A stretch of DNA of 64,000 nt, taken from positions 1,697,952 to 1,761,951 of the forward strand of contig JADEYG010000001.1 in NCBI GenBank assembly GCA_016906335.1, read 5' to 3'. The stretch is from Novakomyces olei. Lineage: Eukaryota; Ascomycota; Novakomycetes; Novakomycetales; Novakomycetaceae. Positions within the stretch are counted from its first letter, which is position 1, and each line of letters opens with the position of its first letter. This document shows, piece after piece, positions 62,163 to 64,000 of this stretch. The position numbers and the translations under genes were made by a program. The notes beneath the pieces are model-generated. The model was given only the letters and a program-made list of their open reading frames with translations. It was not told where the DNA came from and made no database searches.

Positions 62163-62460
62163 CTAGATATATTCAAACCGGAATTATGGCGAAATTCCAT
62201 TTTTATGTAATGTGATTCTTATTATGTATAATTCTAGTCAGGGTTTTCGCTTTTCCTTTACGCCATAATTCCATTTCGAAAAATAATTAATGTATGAGGG
62301 GGGGGTCATGCCAATTTCCTTAGCATTCCCGCGAATTATGGCGTAATTCTAATAAGAATGGTAGGAGAAACGTGGAGGCAGGGTTTTTTAGGGAGAATTT
62401 TCCGACTAAATTCCAAATTATAATATGGGAAATTGCGCGGGAATGCTAAGGAAATTGGCA
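62163..62460. repeat. Paired-hairpin subtelomeric repeat, locus 2
   Basis: 62163-62282 is about 118/120 identical by eye to 53726-53845, including 12-base hairpin arms (62180-62191 and 62261-62272). A TGTATGAGGGGGGG segment follows, then hairpin 2 with perfect 25-base arms at 62309-62333 and 62436-62460. The order hairpin 1, G-run, hairpin 2 is the same as at locus 1. Confidence 0.85.
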
Positions 62461-62879
62461 TAAACGGGGGTAAGAACGACGTAAGAGCAAAAATAGTTTC
62501 CGCCTTAATTCCAAAACATTGGCAAACGATATTGCGGCGAGGGTAGGGTTGCTGAATTTATAAAATATAATTATTATACAAGATGGTCTACACATATTAT
62601 AGCTATCTGATAATATAATAAAAATATTATAGAGAGAGCCCCATAGTAATAAAGTATAATAAGAAAAACGTCAGAAAAATAAGAAAAATTAAGAGTGTGT
62701 AGTCCATGTGTAGAGGTGACAAAACGTCGAATGAACAAGTGTTTTTACAAAAAGTGTATGGTTGGATAGAGGGGTGCAGTAGGAGTGTAAATATATACTT
62801 GTTTACAAGATTGGATTAGTAATTATGGAGATATATGGGTTTAAAGATTTATAAAAAGCTCATGACGGCGCAGGATGCA

Positions 62880-63545
62880 TTTTATGTGGCATTATAATAA
62901 TGTATAGTAGAATAATTTATTGTAAAGCAATGTATGTATAATAATGTATAGTATAATAATGTATGGTAATTTAATGTATAGGAATAATGTATGTATAATA
63001 ATGTATGGTATAATAATGTATGGTATAATAATGTATTGTAAAGTAATGTATGTATAATAATGTATGGAGGAATAATGTATGGAGGAATAATGTATGTATA
63101 ATAATGTGTGGTATAATAATATATAGTAAAATAATGTATTGTAAAGTAATGTATGTATAATAATATATGGTAGAATAATGTATGGAGGAATAATGTATGG
63201 TAAAGTAATGTATGTATAATAATGTATGGTAGAATAATATATGGCATTATAATGTATGGTATAATAATATATGGCATTATAATGTATGGTATTATAATAT
63301 ATGGTAGAATAATGTATGGTAGAATAATGTATGGAGGAATAATGTATGGAGGAATAATGTATGGATGAATAATGTATGGATGAATAATGTATAGAGGAAT
63401 AATGTATGGTAAATTAATGTATGGGCATTAATGTATGGAGGAATAATGTATGGATGAATAATGTATGGATGAATAATGTATAGAGGAATAATGTATGGTA
63501 AATTAATGTATGGGCATTAATGTATGGGGGCATAATGTATGAGAT
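62880..63545. repeat. Subtelomeric satellite, core AATAATGTATGG
   Basis: More than 40 degenerate units of about 12-17 bases, alternating AATAATGTATGG with spacers such as TAGAAT, AGGAAT, ATGAAT, TAAATT and GCATT. The longest ORF, on the minus strand (62882-63277), is only this repeat translated (Tyr/Ile/His-rich) and is not a gene. Higher-order units are visible: a block around 63355-63430 recurs at about 63445-63520. Confidence 0.92.
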
Positions 63546-63550
63546 TTGTT

Positions 63551-63633
63551 CAGTTAGGGTTAGGGGTAATTATTGGGATAATGTATGTGGTATTATAATG
63601 TATGAGGAAGTTGTTTTATTAGGGTTAGGGTTG
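63551..63633. repeat. Two short telomeric tracts at the satellite edge
   Basis: GTTAGGGTTAGGGG at about 63552-63567 and TTAGGGTTAGGGTTG at about 63618-63632, between satellite units and unique sequence. Confidence 0.75.
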
Positions 63634-63880
63634 TTTATCAGGGAGTGGAGTAGAGAAATTTGTTGAGATTGTTGGATAAAGAAAAGGATGGAGAGAGTTG
63701 GAGTTGAGATGGGAAATAGAAGTAGAAAATGGGAATAGATTTATGTAGATTTTGGCAAAAAAAGGTTGAAAAAGGAGAGTAATTGAAAGAAAGATTGTGA
63801 TAATATTGTATAGTATGATATAGAGTTGTATGTTAGATTATAAAGGGATCAAGCAGGGTTAAGGATATAAAAGATAAAAA

Positions 63881-64000
63881 AGGGTTAGTTAGGGTTAGTT
63901 AGGGTTAGTTAGGGTTAGTTAGGGTTAGTTAGGGTTAGTTAGGGTTAGTTAGGGTTAGGGTTAGTTAGGTTAGGGTTAGTTAGGGTTAGTTAGGGTTAGT
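63881..64000 (+). repeat. Telomere, 10-base unit GGGTTAGTTA
   Basis: A continuous array of AGGGTTAGTT units to the end of the window, with rare variant units lacking the TTA spacer (TTAGGGTTAGGG near 63951-63962). The G-rich strand runs 5' to 3' toward the end, as at a right chromosome end. Confidence 0.96.

Noticed and set aside
62309-62460. Could the 25-base inverted repeat be a terminator or CRISPR-like array?
   Set aside because: Spacing, single pairs and fungal context do not fit; a foldback repeat explains it.
62882-63277. 131-codon minus-strand ORF of Tyr/Ile/His repeats
   Set aside because: It is the AATAATGTATGG satellite read in a frame without stops.

Overview
The window is the right end of a chromosome of an ascomycete yeast-like fungus. 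The + strand finishes in at least 120 bases of telomeric repeat with a 10-base unit (GGGTTAGTTA), one base away from the GGGTTAGTCA unit known from Yarrowia. Most introns are short (about 44-170 bases). Many carry a CTAAC/CTAAT branch point close to the 3' AG, which also fits the Yarrowia/Dipodascales side of the budding yeasts. The placement is inference; no rRNA or tRNA was seen.

Layout. 1-1432: 3' part of a carnitine acetyltransferase. 1.9-15 kb: an oxidative catabolism block with two nitrilotriacetate-monooxygenase-type flavin enzymes (one with three introns, one intronless), a Baeyer-Villiger monooxygenase, an MDR reductase, a class III aminotransferase and a Dal5-type transporter. 15.5-22.9 kb: a SYLF-domain (Ysc84-like) protein, a Zymomonas-type pyruvate decarboxylase and an NCS1 permease. 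24.5-28.1 kb: three leaderless carbohydrate-related proteins (parallel beta-helix, thaumatin-like, GH128). 28.5-32 kb: a decayed nitronate monooxygenase, a cupin protein and an AhpD-like gene whose frame does not close. 32.7-43.3 kb: adenosine deaminase, a second Dal5-type transporter, a Zn2Cys6 regulator, an SDR, a GH127 arabinofuranosidase and an amino acid permease. 44.9-49.8 kb: a secreted But2-domain protein, an HNH nuclease and an amidohydrolase.

50.7-62 kb is classic subtelomere: two FunK1-type kinases that each carry a PD-(D/E)xK-like motif before the kinase domain, a second HNH nuclease, an unknown three-exon gene, a probable FunK1 remnant, and a family of paired-hairpin repeats. 62.5-64 kb is a degenerate AT-rich satellite (core AATAATGTATGG) running into the telomere.

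How the genes may work together. The first 15 kb reads as uptake and oxidation of a nitrogen- or sulfur-containing organic compound. Several of its genes, and some later ones, share a TCCCACG(T/C) motif upstream. The distal 15 kb reads as a nuclease/kinase effector or genome-conflict set: one HNH gene and one FunK1 gene share an upstream element of about 36 bases in the same orientation relative to the gene. Splice sites were placed by hand from motif, phase and family continuity. Where an ORF began at a non-ATG codon, the first in-frame ATG was used.
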